DNA from: Megaustenia siamemsis
Taxonomy: Eukaryota; Mollusca; Gastropoda; Stylommatophora; Ariophantidae
Reading direction: 5' to 3'
NCBI GenBank assembly: GCA_032433765.1
Contig: JAVIAB010000059.1
Location: 60,539,582-60,603,581 of the forward strand
DNA: 64,000 bases
The first letter of the stretch is position 1. Each line of letters begins with the position of its first letter. A program made the position numbers and the translations under genes. The notes beneath the pieces were generated by a model, which did not search any database, was not told the DNA's origin, and saw only the letters and a program-made list of their open reading frames with translations. This document shows positions 22,733 through 32,891 of this stretch, piece after piece.

Positions 22733-24002
22733 GCCTCCTTCAAAACGTCATCGTTATAGGCAGTTGTTCTGTGATGTTTCCTTAACACATCTTTATTTAA
22801 ACTAAAATATTCCTGTGTCCATCAACGTATCTCTTGTGTGTTCGTCTTCAGGAATCACAAATGTCACGGACATCTCAACATCAATCTCTTTCTGACTTAA
22901 ATGTTGGGTTGGTCAATTTCTTTTTAATTAAAAATAAATGTTTTGCTCCACTTGTTGAACACTGCACATCTGTGACGTATCTCCAGTCTGATATTAATGA
23001 ATAAGTAAGTTTTGTTTTTTAACTTCAATGAATTTAGTGTAATATTTTTGTATTTTTTTTTTTGCAGCTCATTTTGAGGATAGCCTTGTTACTTTTGTAA
23101 TTCAAGGTCTAGAGTATAATGTCAATCATATTTCAATGAAAATATAATAACTAAAAATGGAAAACAAAATAATAATTAATAATAGTAATATCAAACGTGA
23201 CTCTGTGTTTCAATCTTGATTTGTTTGTAGTTTTTTTTTTTATGTCTGATGTTATAATACAATCATTTGTAACCTATAGAAGTTGCCTGTATTCTTGCTC
23301 GACACCAATGTCACGGTCACATCTAAGACCCGCCTACGGGAAAGAAAGCCAAACTATATTTTTCTGGTTTGTTCCGGCCGAATAAAAATATGTATGGAAA
23401 CATTTTTATGGAGCGTGTTGTTTAATAGTCATTGAACTTTACGCTTCATCTATCCTTAGTTTTGATGTTCATAAAGTAAAGTCATCATAGCCGATACATT
23501 CTCATCACATCTCTGCTGATCCTTCTAACACTTCAGCTCACTATTTGCACATTAATCGCTCCTGCACACACACCGAACTCCCACTGGATTGAGTGTTACA
23601 AATAGCAAAGCCTAGAAACCTTGGCTACAAAATTGGGAACAGTTTTGAGTAGATTTTAATCTTATCTGTTCACCATAATCAAAGGTCGATAAAAGTGTCC
23701 GAGATCAGGCCGACTAAGCTTATTGTAGTGCAGCAGTTATTTCCCTTCGTGACAGTGGCCACCCTCTGCAGGGTTCTCGGTGTCTGGCACAAACAAGTTA
23801 TTGCTATTTCTATTTTCTCACAGAAAGTTATCCTTCATCTACTTCACTTCAACTTAACCCTCTAGCAACTCTTCAAGGGTTTTTTCTTGATCGTTTCTAA
23901 TCAAGTACACAGCAAAGATATAAGAATAATAAAGAATATGTACTAGCAACAAGCAGCGGCCATGAAAACGGGAAATCAATTGGGGATCATTTCACACACA
24001 CA
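22733..24002. other. Intergenic, unassigned
   Basis: No feature I can support. Small open frames are random-looking. Confidence 0.35.
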
Positions 24003-24918
24003 CAAAACAGGATGTTAGGCAAGGTTATATGCTGTCACCAGATGTATTTAATATATAGAGAGATAATATTTTAAGGTCCATAAATGGTATGCCTGGCATA
24101 CCAATTGGAGGTCGTAATATAAATAATCTGCTGATGATATAGTCTCAATCGCTAAGAGTGAAAATGAGTTAAAAGAAATGTTTAGACATTGTAGTGAAAA
24201 AAATAAGCAAAAATAAAGTTGGACTCAGCCTTAATAGCAAAAGGACAGAAGTAATGGTAGCAACAAAGGAAAAGACATCAACTCAGTGCAAAATAAAGAC
24301 AAGTGCAACAATATTTTTTAAAAATGTAAGTGCATTTAAATATCTGGAACATGTTAACCTCAGATGGTACATGTACAAAAGAGGTGAGATGCAGAATGGC
24401 TCAGGCAAAAGCGGCTTTCCAAAAAATGAGGAAGATACTGTGCAATTCATTTTTGACAATAGAAGCAAGAGAAAGAGTTCTTAAATGTTATGTAGAGCCA
24501 GTCTCAACATATGAACGTGAATCATGGGCAATAGGACAATAGATAAGAAAATCACTGGAAGCTATATAAATGTGGCTTTGCAGAAGAATGTTGAGAATAC
24601 CATGGGCAGTAAAGAAGAGTATCGAAAACGTTCTGAAGGAGGCCAAAACAAAAAAATAGAGCTAATTTTAAAGGGTGAAAAAAAATATTCATCGTTTTTG
24701 GACATCCAATGAGAAGAGAACAGCTGGAATATATTGTGACAACTGGGAAAATTGAGGGGCGAAGAGATAGAGGGAAGCAAAGAGAAAAGATAATAGACAG
24801 CTTAAGAGAATGGTTTGACAGAAGGTCAACAATAGAAAAGATAAATAACTTTCGCGATCGAAAGTTGTGGAGAGACATGATCACCTACGCCAGCAAGCAC
24901 GGCACTTGATGATGATGC
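24003..24918 (+). mobile_element. LINE-B2 pseudogene, longer copy
   Basis: Starts inside the RT domain: GYMLSPDVFNIY in broken frame, PGIPIGGRNINNL, with a degraded YADD region. It continues LNSKRTEVMVATKE, FKYLEHVNL, AQAKAAFQKMRKILCNSFLT, a frame-shifted SRIW/FLDIQ, RREQLEYIVTTGKIEGRRDR and ends in GAT repeats at 24909. Several frameshifts and stops make it non-functional. Confidence 0.85.
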
Positions 24919-24959
24919 TTTTGATAGGATGGCCCAGTCAGCTCCATAGCCTACCTTTT

Positions 24960-25296
24960 ATCACTGTTTACATGTCTTCTTTGTTGCAACTTATAAACAA
25001 TTAATTTTAAGAAATGAATAATAACTGACCAAGATCAGCTTTCATTGACTCTGAGACACACTCTAGTATGTATATTAAAGTGATTGTTTTTATGCAACGT
25101 GTTATCAACTGTAGAATGACAGATGTAGCGTCATGTTTAATGTGGTGAGAGAAGAGAAAATTTGAAAACCCCTGTGAAGGTCTGCTGAGATATTTCTAGA
25201 GGATCTTTCTCTTATCTTAGCAAGTCAGTCACGACAAGCCTCCACTTGAAGCGTCGGCAATTTTTTTAGATAATTGCTGTATGTGAGCGGTAAGTT
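24960..25296 (+). promoter_or_regulatory. Conserved upstream block of LRR copy 3 (promoter/5'UTR exon)
   Basis: Colinear with about 6980-7306 before copy 2: TCTTTGTTGCA, GAAAACCCCTGT, TTTCTAG, CAGTCACGACAAGCCT, then donor GCGGTAAGTTTT at 25289. The inferred partner acceptor is CTTCTCCAG at 26758, 10 bases before the ATG. Inferred as a non-coding first exon plus proximal promoter. Confidence 0.5.
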
Positions 25297-25348
25297 TTTA
25301 TGTATTTAATAAAACGTATTATTTTAATAATGATCATCATGTATGCAG

Positions 25349-25349
<1 letters not shown>

Positions 25350-25421
<72 letters not shown>
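25350..25421 (+). repeat. TC dinucleotide microsatellite
   Basis: TC repeats with two interruptions, just after the inferred 5'UTR exon of copy 3. Confidence 0.95.
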
Positions 25422-25422
<1 letters not shown>

Positions 25423-25582
25423 GTGCGTGTGTGTGCATTTTCACCTCTTTATAACTCAAATATATATTTTTTTTAAACTATTTGTTTATCGGTATCCATT
25501 TTGCAAAGAAATGGCAGGCTAAGAGTTAACTATGTTAAAACCCTACTAAATGTGCATGTTCTGTCCCAATATTTCGCTGTAG

Positions 25583-26330
25583 TTCATCATCATCATCATC
25601 AAGTAGTGGTCCAATACACAGACCACCCACTTGTTATAAATAAAGTGAAGGCAATCACCAAAAGGATATACAAATCAAGAGAGCCATCCATACCGAAGAT
25701 TACTATCGCTGCAACAAAATTACCAAGCAACCAACTCTTGTTCAAGAATGACTTCCAGAAAGGCATGGAGAAAGCAGAAGACCTAGACAATGTAGATGAT
25801 TCATGAAACCATTTACCCATCGGCAGTTCGGCAGGCAGAATAGTCAAAGAAGACAGTGGTGCATACGTCATGACCACGAGTAGCATGACGATGGAGGTGA
25901 TGATAGTGAGCAGGGTATTCAACTGCTTAGAATCACAAGACTACGCCCATGCCTGTATACTGAGTGATTTGATGAGCATAATAATAAAAAAAGTGCAGGC
26001 GGACTCTGTACAAATGCAATGGTTAGAGTCATTGCAGAACTCAAAATTACGTAAGGTCACCTTTGTCAATGTCCCTGGATATGCAGGTGTATGGGGGAAA
26101 TGAAAGAGCGGACAGGTTGGCTAGCTGCGCTGTCGTTGAGGACGGTCAACCAATAGATCGAGCGGACATCATCAGTGCCCTCCAAGATGTGGGAAGAGCA
26201 CAGGACTTCACAGGATTCCATAATTTTACAGCCGATGTTGACCAGCTTTGCACAGCGCTTTCAGATACCTTTATTAAGAGGAATGGTCAACCGATAGGTC
26301 ACGTACCTGGCGACTGCTCATTGCACTGAA
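25583..26330 (+). mobile_element. LINE-I RNase H fragment in a mosaic repeat
   Basis: From 25826 to about 26210 the sequence matches the RNase H part of the full LINE-I at 59221-59605: the frame-shifted TTSSMTMEV, ILSDLMSI (catalytic Asp kept) and GNERADRLASCAVVEDGQP. One frameshift falls before NERADRLA. The flanks 25590-25810 (VVVQYTDHPLVINKVKAITK) and 26211-26330 (NFTADVDQLCTALSDTF) are open but of unknown family, so the block is a chimaera or an unrecognised element. A T-run ends it at 26334. Confidence 0.75.
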
Positions 26331-26333
26331 TCC

Positions 26334-26638
26334 TTTTTTTTTTTTTTTTTTTTTGAATTTTGGCATTTTTCTTATACGTCTCGTGCCCATTCATCATTCC
26401 ATTGCTAGCAAAGAAACCAACCTTTAATACTAAAAGAAAGTGTTTACAATTATATATTCTAGACAAGAGAACAATATATATATAAAGCTGATCAATGCAT
26501 AGGTTCACAAAATCAAAGAACAAATAAGAAATGAAACCCAAAAAAATCATATATTGTAAAGTAAATAATAATATTTTGTTAAAGAACATAAGCAATTGTA
26601 GTTATAACAAGAAATAGCGATATCTATCTAAATAAAAA

Positions 26639-26640
<2 letters not shown>
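26334..26640. other. Unassigned
   Basis: A T/A-rich start (22 T), otherwise nothing recognised. Confidence 0.35.

Positions 26641-26680
<40 letters not shown>
26641..26680 (+). repeat. TA dinucleotide microsatellite
   Basis: About 19 TA repeats, about 90 bases upstream of coding exon 1 of LRR copy 3. Confidence 0.95.
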
Positions 26681-26687
<7 letters not shown>

Positions 26688-26768
26688 CATGTATCAAAAA
26701 AGGTATCATGCTTATTCAAACGAAACTAAAAACATGTTCATGTTTGTCTTCTCCAGGACTCATGAAGA

Positions 26769-26843
26769 ATGGACTACCTAGTTTTATTAATACATATTGT
26801 ATTGATGGTTAATGCTGTACTGGGAGATGTCTGCCCTTACAAG
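26769..26843 (+). CDS. Secreted LRR protein copy 3, exon 1 (signal peptide)
   Basis: ATG at 26769 starts 25 codons: MDYLVLLIHIVLMVNAVLG then DVCPYK and the donor GTATAT. An ATG seven bases upstream is in another frame and soon stops, so 26769 is the start. The hydrophobic core is a signal peptide. CTTCTCCAG ends ten bases before the ATG and is a likely acceptor for a 5'UTR exon. Confidence 0.85.
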
Positions 26844-26984
26844 GTATATTGAACATAGATAATATAATGCTGCTAACGATAGAGAGGATATAGCACTTGA
26901 CGACGTAGAAACTACATTAACCGACAAGCATAACAATTCAGACATGGATAAGATAGACACAATGATTGAAGGGTGAATGGACGA

Positions 26985-27161
26985 ACGGACATACAGATAG
27001 ACAAACAGATAGGAAGACAGTCATATAGACAAAATAATTGAAGGGTGAATGGACGAACGGACAGACAGGTAGACAGATAGACAAACAGATAGGAAGACAG
27101 TCATATAGACAAAAGTGCAGATAAACAAATATACAAAAAGAAAGATCGACCGAGACCTACC
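26985..27161 (+). repeat. Degenerate GACA/GATA repeat, left of the solo LTR
   Basis: A segment of about 85 bp (AATTGAAGGGTGAATGGACG..., ACAAACAGATAGGAAGACAG) is present twice. It contains GATAGACA units and is continuous in type with 28139-28203 on the other side of the LTR. Confidence 0.75.
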
Positions 27162-28135
27162 TGTAATAGACTTGCACACGAAGTCTCTCTTGTTACACAA
27201 TTATATTCAGTTTATTGATCATCAAACATTATTCATCAACATTATTCATCAACTTACGAACTTGTAAGTCTACTTACGACATGTAGAATATATGAAACAC
27301 AATGGAAACGCAATTCTTGGACACTTGTAAACACAACTTCTACTGACAACTTCTCTAGTGTCTTAATAATCTATCACTGACTTGTGACTGTAACTTGTAG
27401 AATTCTAACTGTACTGACTCTAACTGTTTCTAAACTGCTTAACTGCTTCTTGTCTAAATGTTTCTACTTCTAACCTTCTGACTGTCTCTTCTAGTTCGCT
27501 CTGTCCTAACTTAACTTTCTCCTCTATCCTAACTCAACTGACTCAGACTTTAAGTACTCCACAGCTCTCTCCTACCTGAGGCTCAGCAGCCAATCAGCTG
27601 CTGCCGAGTGCCCCTGCGACCCTTATGATCACAAGTGTTGGTCACTCTACATTTACGTGTCCAGTGTCCACCATCTGTGACTCACCTGAACTTTCCCAAA
27701 TTTGGACAAAGCAACCTGTTTCCCCGAAATCTCTACGACCTATTTGGAATAACATTACCTCATCCTGGTAGCTGGATGACCACTTGATCGTTCCATGACT
27801 TTGACAATAACAACTAACTTGCATGGACAATCGTGGAGATTTTACAACAACATCACGAGGTCGATGCGTGTTATGTATGTGATGGTCACCCTCACAACAA
27901 CTGGGCGAGTGGAGATTCATGGAAAATCCCCCTCAACTATTAAGTCTAGGTCAAGTCATGACCCTCTCTACTTCGGTGGGTGTCCACTACCCACTCTCTA
28001 CAACTTGTTATCCTAATTTGTATTCTGGAAAATCTATACTTAAATTCTGCTGGTCGCCACTATATGATACTGCTCTTGACCATTGAGAAGCGGTAATAAT
28101 TCAGTATCTGCTCTCATTAGCTCAACTCTATAACA
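27162..28135 (-). mobile_element. Probable solo LTR, 974 bp
   Basis: The block starts TGTAATAG and ends CTATAACA, so both strands read TG...CA, and it is bounded by TACC at 27158-27161 and 28136-28139, a 4-bp duplication of the type made by LTR-element integrases. On the minus strand AATAAA occurs about 60 bases before the end, where a U5-proximal poly(A) signal is expected, and a GGAGTACTTAAAGTC TATA-like stretch lies upstream of an R/U5-like region. No internal gag/pol sequence is present, hence solo. I could not check for a second copy. Confidence 0.6.
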
Positions 28136-28138
28136 TAC

Positions 28139-28203
28139 CGACAGACAGATAGACAGAGACACAGGCAGGCGGGCGGGCGGGCAGGCGGGCAGGCAGACAG
28201 ATA
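28139..28203 (+). repeat. GACA/GGCG microsatellite before exon 2 of LRR copy 3
   Basis: GACAGACAGATAGACAGAGA followed by GGCG/GGCA units, 38 bases before exon 2. It is the positional equivalent of the GATA arrays of copies 2 and 4. Confidence 0.9.
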
Positions 28204-28241
28204 TTCAAGTAGTATATATTTGCCTTCATTCTCGTTGACAG

Positions 28242-28349
28242 GAATGCCAATGTTCAAGCACTCAGATTAGTTGTCAGTATTCATCATTGAACGCAATGCC
28301 ACAGAAACTCGTCAACACTAACCCACTTATGAGATCGTTAGCCTTGGAC
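28242..28349 (+). CDS. Secreted LRR protein copy 3, exon 2 (LRR N-cap)
   Basis: After GTTGACAG, 108 nt read ECQCSSTQISCQYSSLNAMP and end MRSLALD before GTAAGT. The cysteines at residues 2, 4 and 11 of the exon, with CPYK, complete the LRRNT pattern. Phase 0 on both sides; second exon of a 486-residue protein. Confidence 0.9.
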
Positions 28350-28392
28350 GTAAGTATTTCTCTGTTTTTATTATTACAAATGTTCATTACAT

Positions 28393-29287
28393 CATCATTA
28401 TCATCATGTGCCATACCGATTGGCGTAGGCGATCATGTCCTTCCACTATCTTCTATCTACAGTGCATCGTATCAGTTCTGTTGTTGACTGTTTTCCATGC
28501 CATGACACCAAGCTATCCAGTATTTTCTCTCGTTGTCGTCCGCGATCTCTCTTTCCTTTTATTTTGCCAGTTGTAACCAAGTATTCCAATTTTCCTCTTC
28601 TCATGATGTACCCGAAAAATGTTGATTGTTTCTTTCTGATGTTTTTTAGGAGCTCCCTTTTTGTGTTGGCCTCTTTGAGAACTTCCTCATTGGTCTTTTT
28701 AGCTGTGCAGGGAATTTTCTCTGAGAAATCCCATCTCTGTGGCCTCTAATCGTCTTTTCATTTGTTTGTCTACTGTCCATGATTCGCTTCCATAGGTCAG
28801 AATTGGTTCTATATAGCACTGATGAACTCTCTTTCTCATTTCTATCGACATAGATTTGTTGCATAAGATATTTTTCATTTTCTGAAATTCTATTTTGGCC
28901 TGAGCTATTCTGCTTTTTATTTCTGTGGTGCATATTCCATTCGATGTTATTATTGTGCCCAAGTATTGGACGCGTTGCACTTGTTTCAAATTTGTCCTGT
29001 TTATTTTTATGCTGCATGATGATGTCCAATTAGGATAGAGGAAGACCCAGGGAGACACTGAGAAGAACATTGATGAGAGAGGCAAGAGCAGCAGGAATCG
29101 GCTCCCTCAATGAGATAGAACTGCTTGCACAGAACAGAGACAGATGGCGAGATTTGATAAAATATCTTTAAAAGAAAACTGCTAGAACAAAAATTCATAT
29201 AGGAGAAGGTGTATCTTGGTCTACGCCCTATGGGCCGGTTACGGCTCGAAAGGTCAATAGATAGATAGATAGATAGATGATGATGTC
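28393..29287 (-). mobile_element. LINE-B1 3' fragment, split by LINE-A
   Basis: CATTACAT at 28385-28392 and 29288-29295 flanks it. The minus strand reads QRVQYLGTIITSNGICTTEI, QAKIEFQKMKNILCNKSM, EPILTYGSESWTV, then shifted frames to a GAT-repeat end at 28393. A LINE-A fragment sits in it at 29029-29276. It lies in intron 2 of LRR copy 3. Confidence 0.88.
29029..29276 (+). mobile_element. LINE-A 3' fragment nested in LINE-B1
   Basis: Flanked by ATGATGATGTCCA at 29016-29028 and 29277-29289 (13-bp duplication). It contains GRPRETLRRTLMREARAAG, the shared 3'UTR with GGGCCGGTTACGGCTCGAAA, and a TAGA tail. It is nearly identical to 4340-4590, so it is a young insertion. Confidence 0.93.
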
Positions 29288-29504
29288 CATTACATACATT
29301 ATCATATTTCTTATTCAAGCTTTTTGAGCCTTGTTAAAATAGTATGATATTGTTAACATTTACTTTAGTTCTTATACTTTTAAGAGTAATTACATTTATC
29401 GGGACGTAACTCCTGTACTTGTGTTATGCAGTTGGCACGGACTTTTGGGAATTGTTCTGTTTTGTAAAGTGACAATATAATAAAATGCTGCATCGATTTA
29501 ACAA

Positions 29505-29787
29505 GGAGAAATGGATAAAAAATAGATATAGAAAAAATACGGTATGGTTAAAGCTTCATATAACAAAAGAACAACACAAACCAGAACAACGTTTCTACTC
29601 AATTGCCTTCAGCAGGATAAACATAGAACACATAAACAAATATGTTTTTAAAATAAAATATAATAAATACATGAAGCTTTAACCATACCCTTTTTCTACT
29701 TTATTATATATCTTTTTATTTTCATTTCTCCTCACAATTAGCTAAACTGCAGCTTCGCAATTTTATGCATTTCTTTGTCTTGACCCT
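29505..29787. repeat. Foldback/MITE-like element with direct-repeat flanks
   Basis: Imperfect inverted arms of about 58 bp: 29505-29562 (GGAGAAATGG ... GGTATGGTTAAAGCTTCATA) and 29671-29731 (ATGAAGCTTTAACCATACCC ... CATTTCTCC), with about 110 bases between. The direct repeat ATCGATTTAACAAG occurs at 29492-29505 and 29788-29801, which could be a target duplication. The open frame across it (65 codons) is incidental. Confidence 0.6.
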
Positions 29788-29888
29788 ATCGATTTAACAA
29801 GTCTTTCATTTGGGAACTTTGTTTTAATTGCCATGAAAATTACACATGTAACATTAAAGAACTGTGTCTATAATATGGGGGTCCCATG

Positions 29889-30563
29889 TTATCTATCTAT
29901 CTATTGACCTTTCGAGCCGTATCCGCCCATAAGGCGTAGACCAAGATACTCATTCTCTTATCCACATTTTTGTTCTAGCAGTTTTCAATTATTTTAAAGA
30001 TACTTTATCAAATCTCGCCATTTGTCTCTGTTCTGTGCAAGCATCTCTATCTTATTAAGGAAGCCAATTCCTGCTGCTCTTGCCTCTCTAATCAATGTTC
30101 TTCTCAGTGTCTCTCTGGGTCTTCCTCTTTTCCTCTTACCTGTTGTTTCCCACATGAGGGTTTGCTTTGCTATTCGGTTATTATCTCTTCTCATCACATG
30201 TCCAACATATGACCATCGTCTTTTCTTTATTACTGAAGATATCGGTGGTTGATTTGTGATTTCTCTAATTTCCAACATTTGTTTTGAATTCGCTCCACGC
30301 TATACAAAGTATTTTACTTAGACATTTATTTTCAAATGCGTTCAACTTTGTTTCTATGTCCCTTGTTGTTTTCCAGCTTTCACACGCATATGTAAGGGTT
30401 GATATTACATTTGATTTGAATAGTCTTAAGTTTTATGTTTGTGCTGATGAGTTTTGATTTCCATAACTTTTCAAGGCTTCTGAAAGACATTGTTGCTTTA
30501 GCTATTCTGATTCTAATTTCTTTGCTTGTATCCCTTCTCGATAAATGTGACCTCCAAGATAGA
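29889..30563 (-). mobile_element. LINE-A 3' fragment, inverted copy
   Basis: Begins with TATC repeats (the TAGA tail read backwards), then the LINE-A 3'UTR (TTGACCTTTCGAGCCGTA). The minus strand gives EIREITNQPPISSVIKKRRW, YVGHVMRRDN, GKRKRGRPRETLRRTLI, with upstream SESWKTTRDIETK-type sequence in shifted frame as far as the YLGGHIYREG region. It lies in intron 2 of LRR copy 3. Confidence 0.9.
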
Positions 30564-30639
30564 TAACGTGATTGATTATCATGTTATGCTTATGTTAAAT
30601 TATTATTTTGCCAATTTTCTAATCTGCACGATGCAGAGT

Positions 30640-31065
30640 TATTGTCATAGACGACCGTGTGAGTTCATATAGGTCTACATGTGAGTTAATGCTATTAGCG
30701 ACCGTGTGAGTTGTTATAGATCAACATATGATGTGTTATTATAAGCCAACATATGATGTGTTTTATAGGCCGCCATATCAGGTGTTGTTATATGCTACCA
30801 TGTTAGGGTTTGTTATAGACCATCAAATGAGGTATCATTATAGGCCATCGTGTGAGTTATTGTTTAAAGTTTAAACCATCATAAGCGATGTTATTATAAT
30901 CCACCATATGAGGTGTTGTTATATTTCACCGTGTGAGCTTTTGTTTTAGACCATCAAGCGAGGTTTGTTATAGGCCACCATGTGAATTATTGTTTTTAGG
31001 CCACCAAATGATGTGTTATGATAAGCCACAAAAAGGCAACCATGTAAGTTGTCGCTATAGACCAC
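30640..31065 (+). repeat. Imperfect ~33-bp tandem repeat
   Basis: About 12 diverged units built on ACCATGTGAGTTGTTATAGG (variants ATATGATGTG, TGTGAGTTATT). Divergence is high, so this is an old array. Confidence 0.75.
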
Positions 31066-31850
31066 CACGTGAGTTCCTTCATGTCATTTTCTTAACTATT
31101 TCCACGACTATACTCTCAGCAGTCACTGAATACTATTTTTAATAATTTATTTGCTGCTCGACCCCACCTGTTGTCTCAATCTCGTCACAGCCTCGTTGTG
31201 GAACTAACATACTGAAATGCACCTCCCTTTTCTTCAGGATTTATTTCACTTGGGTTGTTTGCTTGTTTTCCCTTTTAAATCTATGATTTCCACTTTTTGA
31301 CTATCTTTTAATCACGGCCTTCATAAAGTAGTACCTAACGGGCATCCGTGCATGTCGGTGACATTTCCAGAGAATGATGACGGAATGAGAACGGTGAGAT
31401 TTCCAGATAATGCGTGCCATAACTGATATGTAAATTCATGTAGTTTTTATTCTAAAATAAAAGTTTTGCTTTTGTGCCACTGTTAAAAGCGATTGATTAT
31501 ATCATCATCTAGCTAGTTGGTGGCATTGTTTTTTTTGCCGTTGAAAGTAGCAGCCAATTAGTGTTTATTTTATTAGTTTTGGTGTGCATACGCGTTTATG
31601 GAGTGGTCTCAATCCAAACCAAATATCATGGATCAAATATTATGGTCTTGCTGTAGGTTTTTCTTTATAATTCGGCGTTTAGTGTCCCTGTTTAGCAGAC
31701 ATTAACAACGTTTGAGTCACAGTTGATTGTAATAGCCTAAACGTATATTTTAAATTATGGACATCTTAGTAATTATCTTCACATTATTGATTCGGTTCGG
31801 TCTGTGTTGTTTTCTGCCTTGAATTTATTTGTTTAATTGGAATAGTTTGT
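31066..31850. other. Intron 2 of LRR copy 3, unassigned
   Basis: AT-rich; no recognised repeat or exon. Confidence 0.45.
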
Positions 31851-31854
31851 TATC

Positions 31855-32200
31855 TTCTTCTTCTACCTTTCAGCTCCCTGTGGAGCATAGGTTTTCAACA
31901 AACAATTTACAAGTCGTTCTGTTTCTTGCCATTCTTTTAAGATCGTCCCATGTCTTCCCCATAATCTTGATCTCCACTTCTATCGGTCTGGGGATTCCAA
32001 AAAAGAACCTTTTGTGTAATACTCTCAGTTGGCTTCCGTTGTGTGTGTCCGATCCAGCGCCATCGTCTTCGCTGTATCTCTTTATCCACTGGTATTTGAC
32101 TGGTACATTTCCATAATTCTATGTTATTGATTTTATCCTGCCATTTCCATCCTTTTATTCTGCGTAAGCATTCATTAATGAAAGTCTGTATCTTCATGAT
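31855..32200 (-). mobile_element. LINE-F 3' fragment
   Basis: The minus strand has an 86-codon frame: MKIQTFINECLRRIKGWKWQ, RRRWRWIGHTQRKPTESITQ, VLFWNPQTDRSG. This is the RT C-terminal region of another LINE family (WIGH...RK motif). 5'-truncated and stopped. Confidence 0.85.
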
Positions 32201-32891
32201 TGTTATTTTAGTTTGTTATACAAGAGAAAGGCTTTCGGATAAATTCAGCCGTTCCACCATACAATTTCATGTTTATTGTACATTAATTCAGTTGTTGTGT
32301 AAGTTGTTCTGCCATTGATTTTAGATTTAGAATCATCATTATTTAAAATGTTCTTATTGTTTTTAATCGTTTCACTTTCTAAAAGTTATACTTCAGGTAT
32401 GGTATTTATTTTCGATCTAAAAAGCTCAATCCTGTTTTGCGTAATCCCAATTTAGAGCATCAATCAAAATGTTAAGTTATTCTTAACTGTGCAGGTAGAT
32501 AGTCTAGACAATTTTAAAACAATTAAGGTCGAATATCTTTCGTCTGCCAATGATAACTGTAACAGACAATGCGTCTTTAGATGCATTTGTTTGTTCAGCA
32601 AATATAGAGTAAATAATTGGAGACAAGATGTATAGACCAATTAATCCGATGAGTGGCTGAAAGAATTCTGCGCATGCTGAAAACGCTGTATCTGTGCTTT
32701 TAGATAAATGCTCTGACGTTACTTTGCACCATTGTTCTAATAATGTTAAAATATTGAGTAAAATAATTGTATTTTTAGCCTTTAACAAATTCAATCTTCT
32801 CACCGTCATGAAAATGCAATTTTTTTAAGAATGTTCCCGACTTGGAAACCTGTGTTGACCACTTTTATACATGAATGATTCTTATCAACAG
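32201..32891. other. End of intron 2 of LRR copy 3
   Basis: No repeat recognised. A 101-codon minus-strand frame (32504-32809) has no family I know. The stretch ends in the acceptor TCTTATCAACAG. Confidence 0.5.

Noticed and set aside
32504..32809. 101-codon minus-strand frame with hydrophobic stretches
   Set aside because: No family recognised, lies in an intron of LRR copy 3, and length is within chance for AT-rich DNA.
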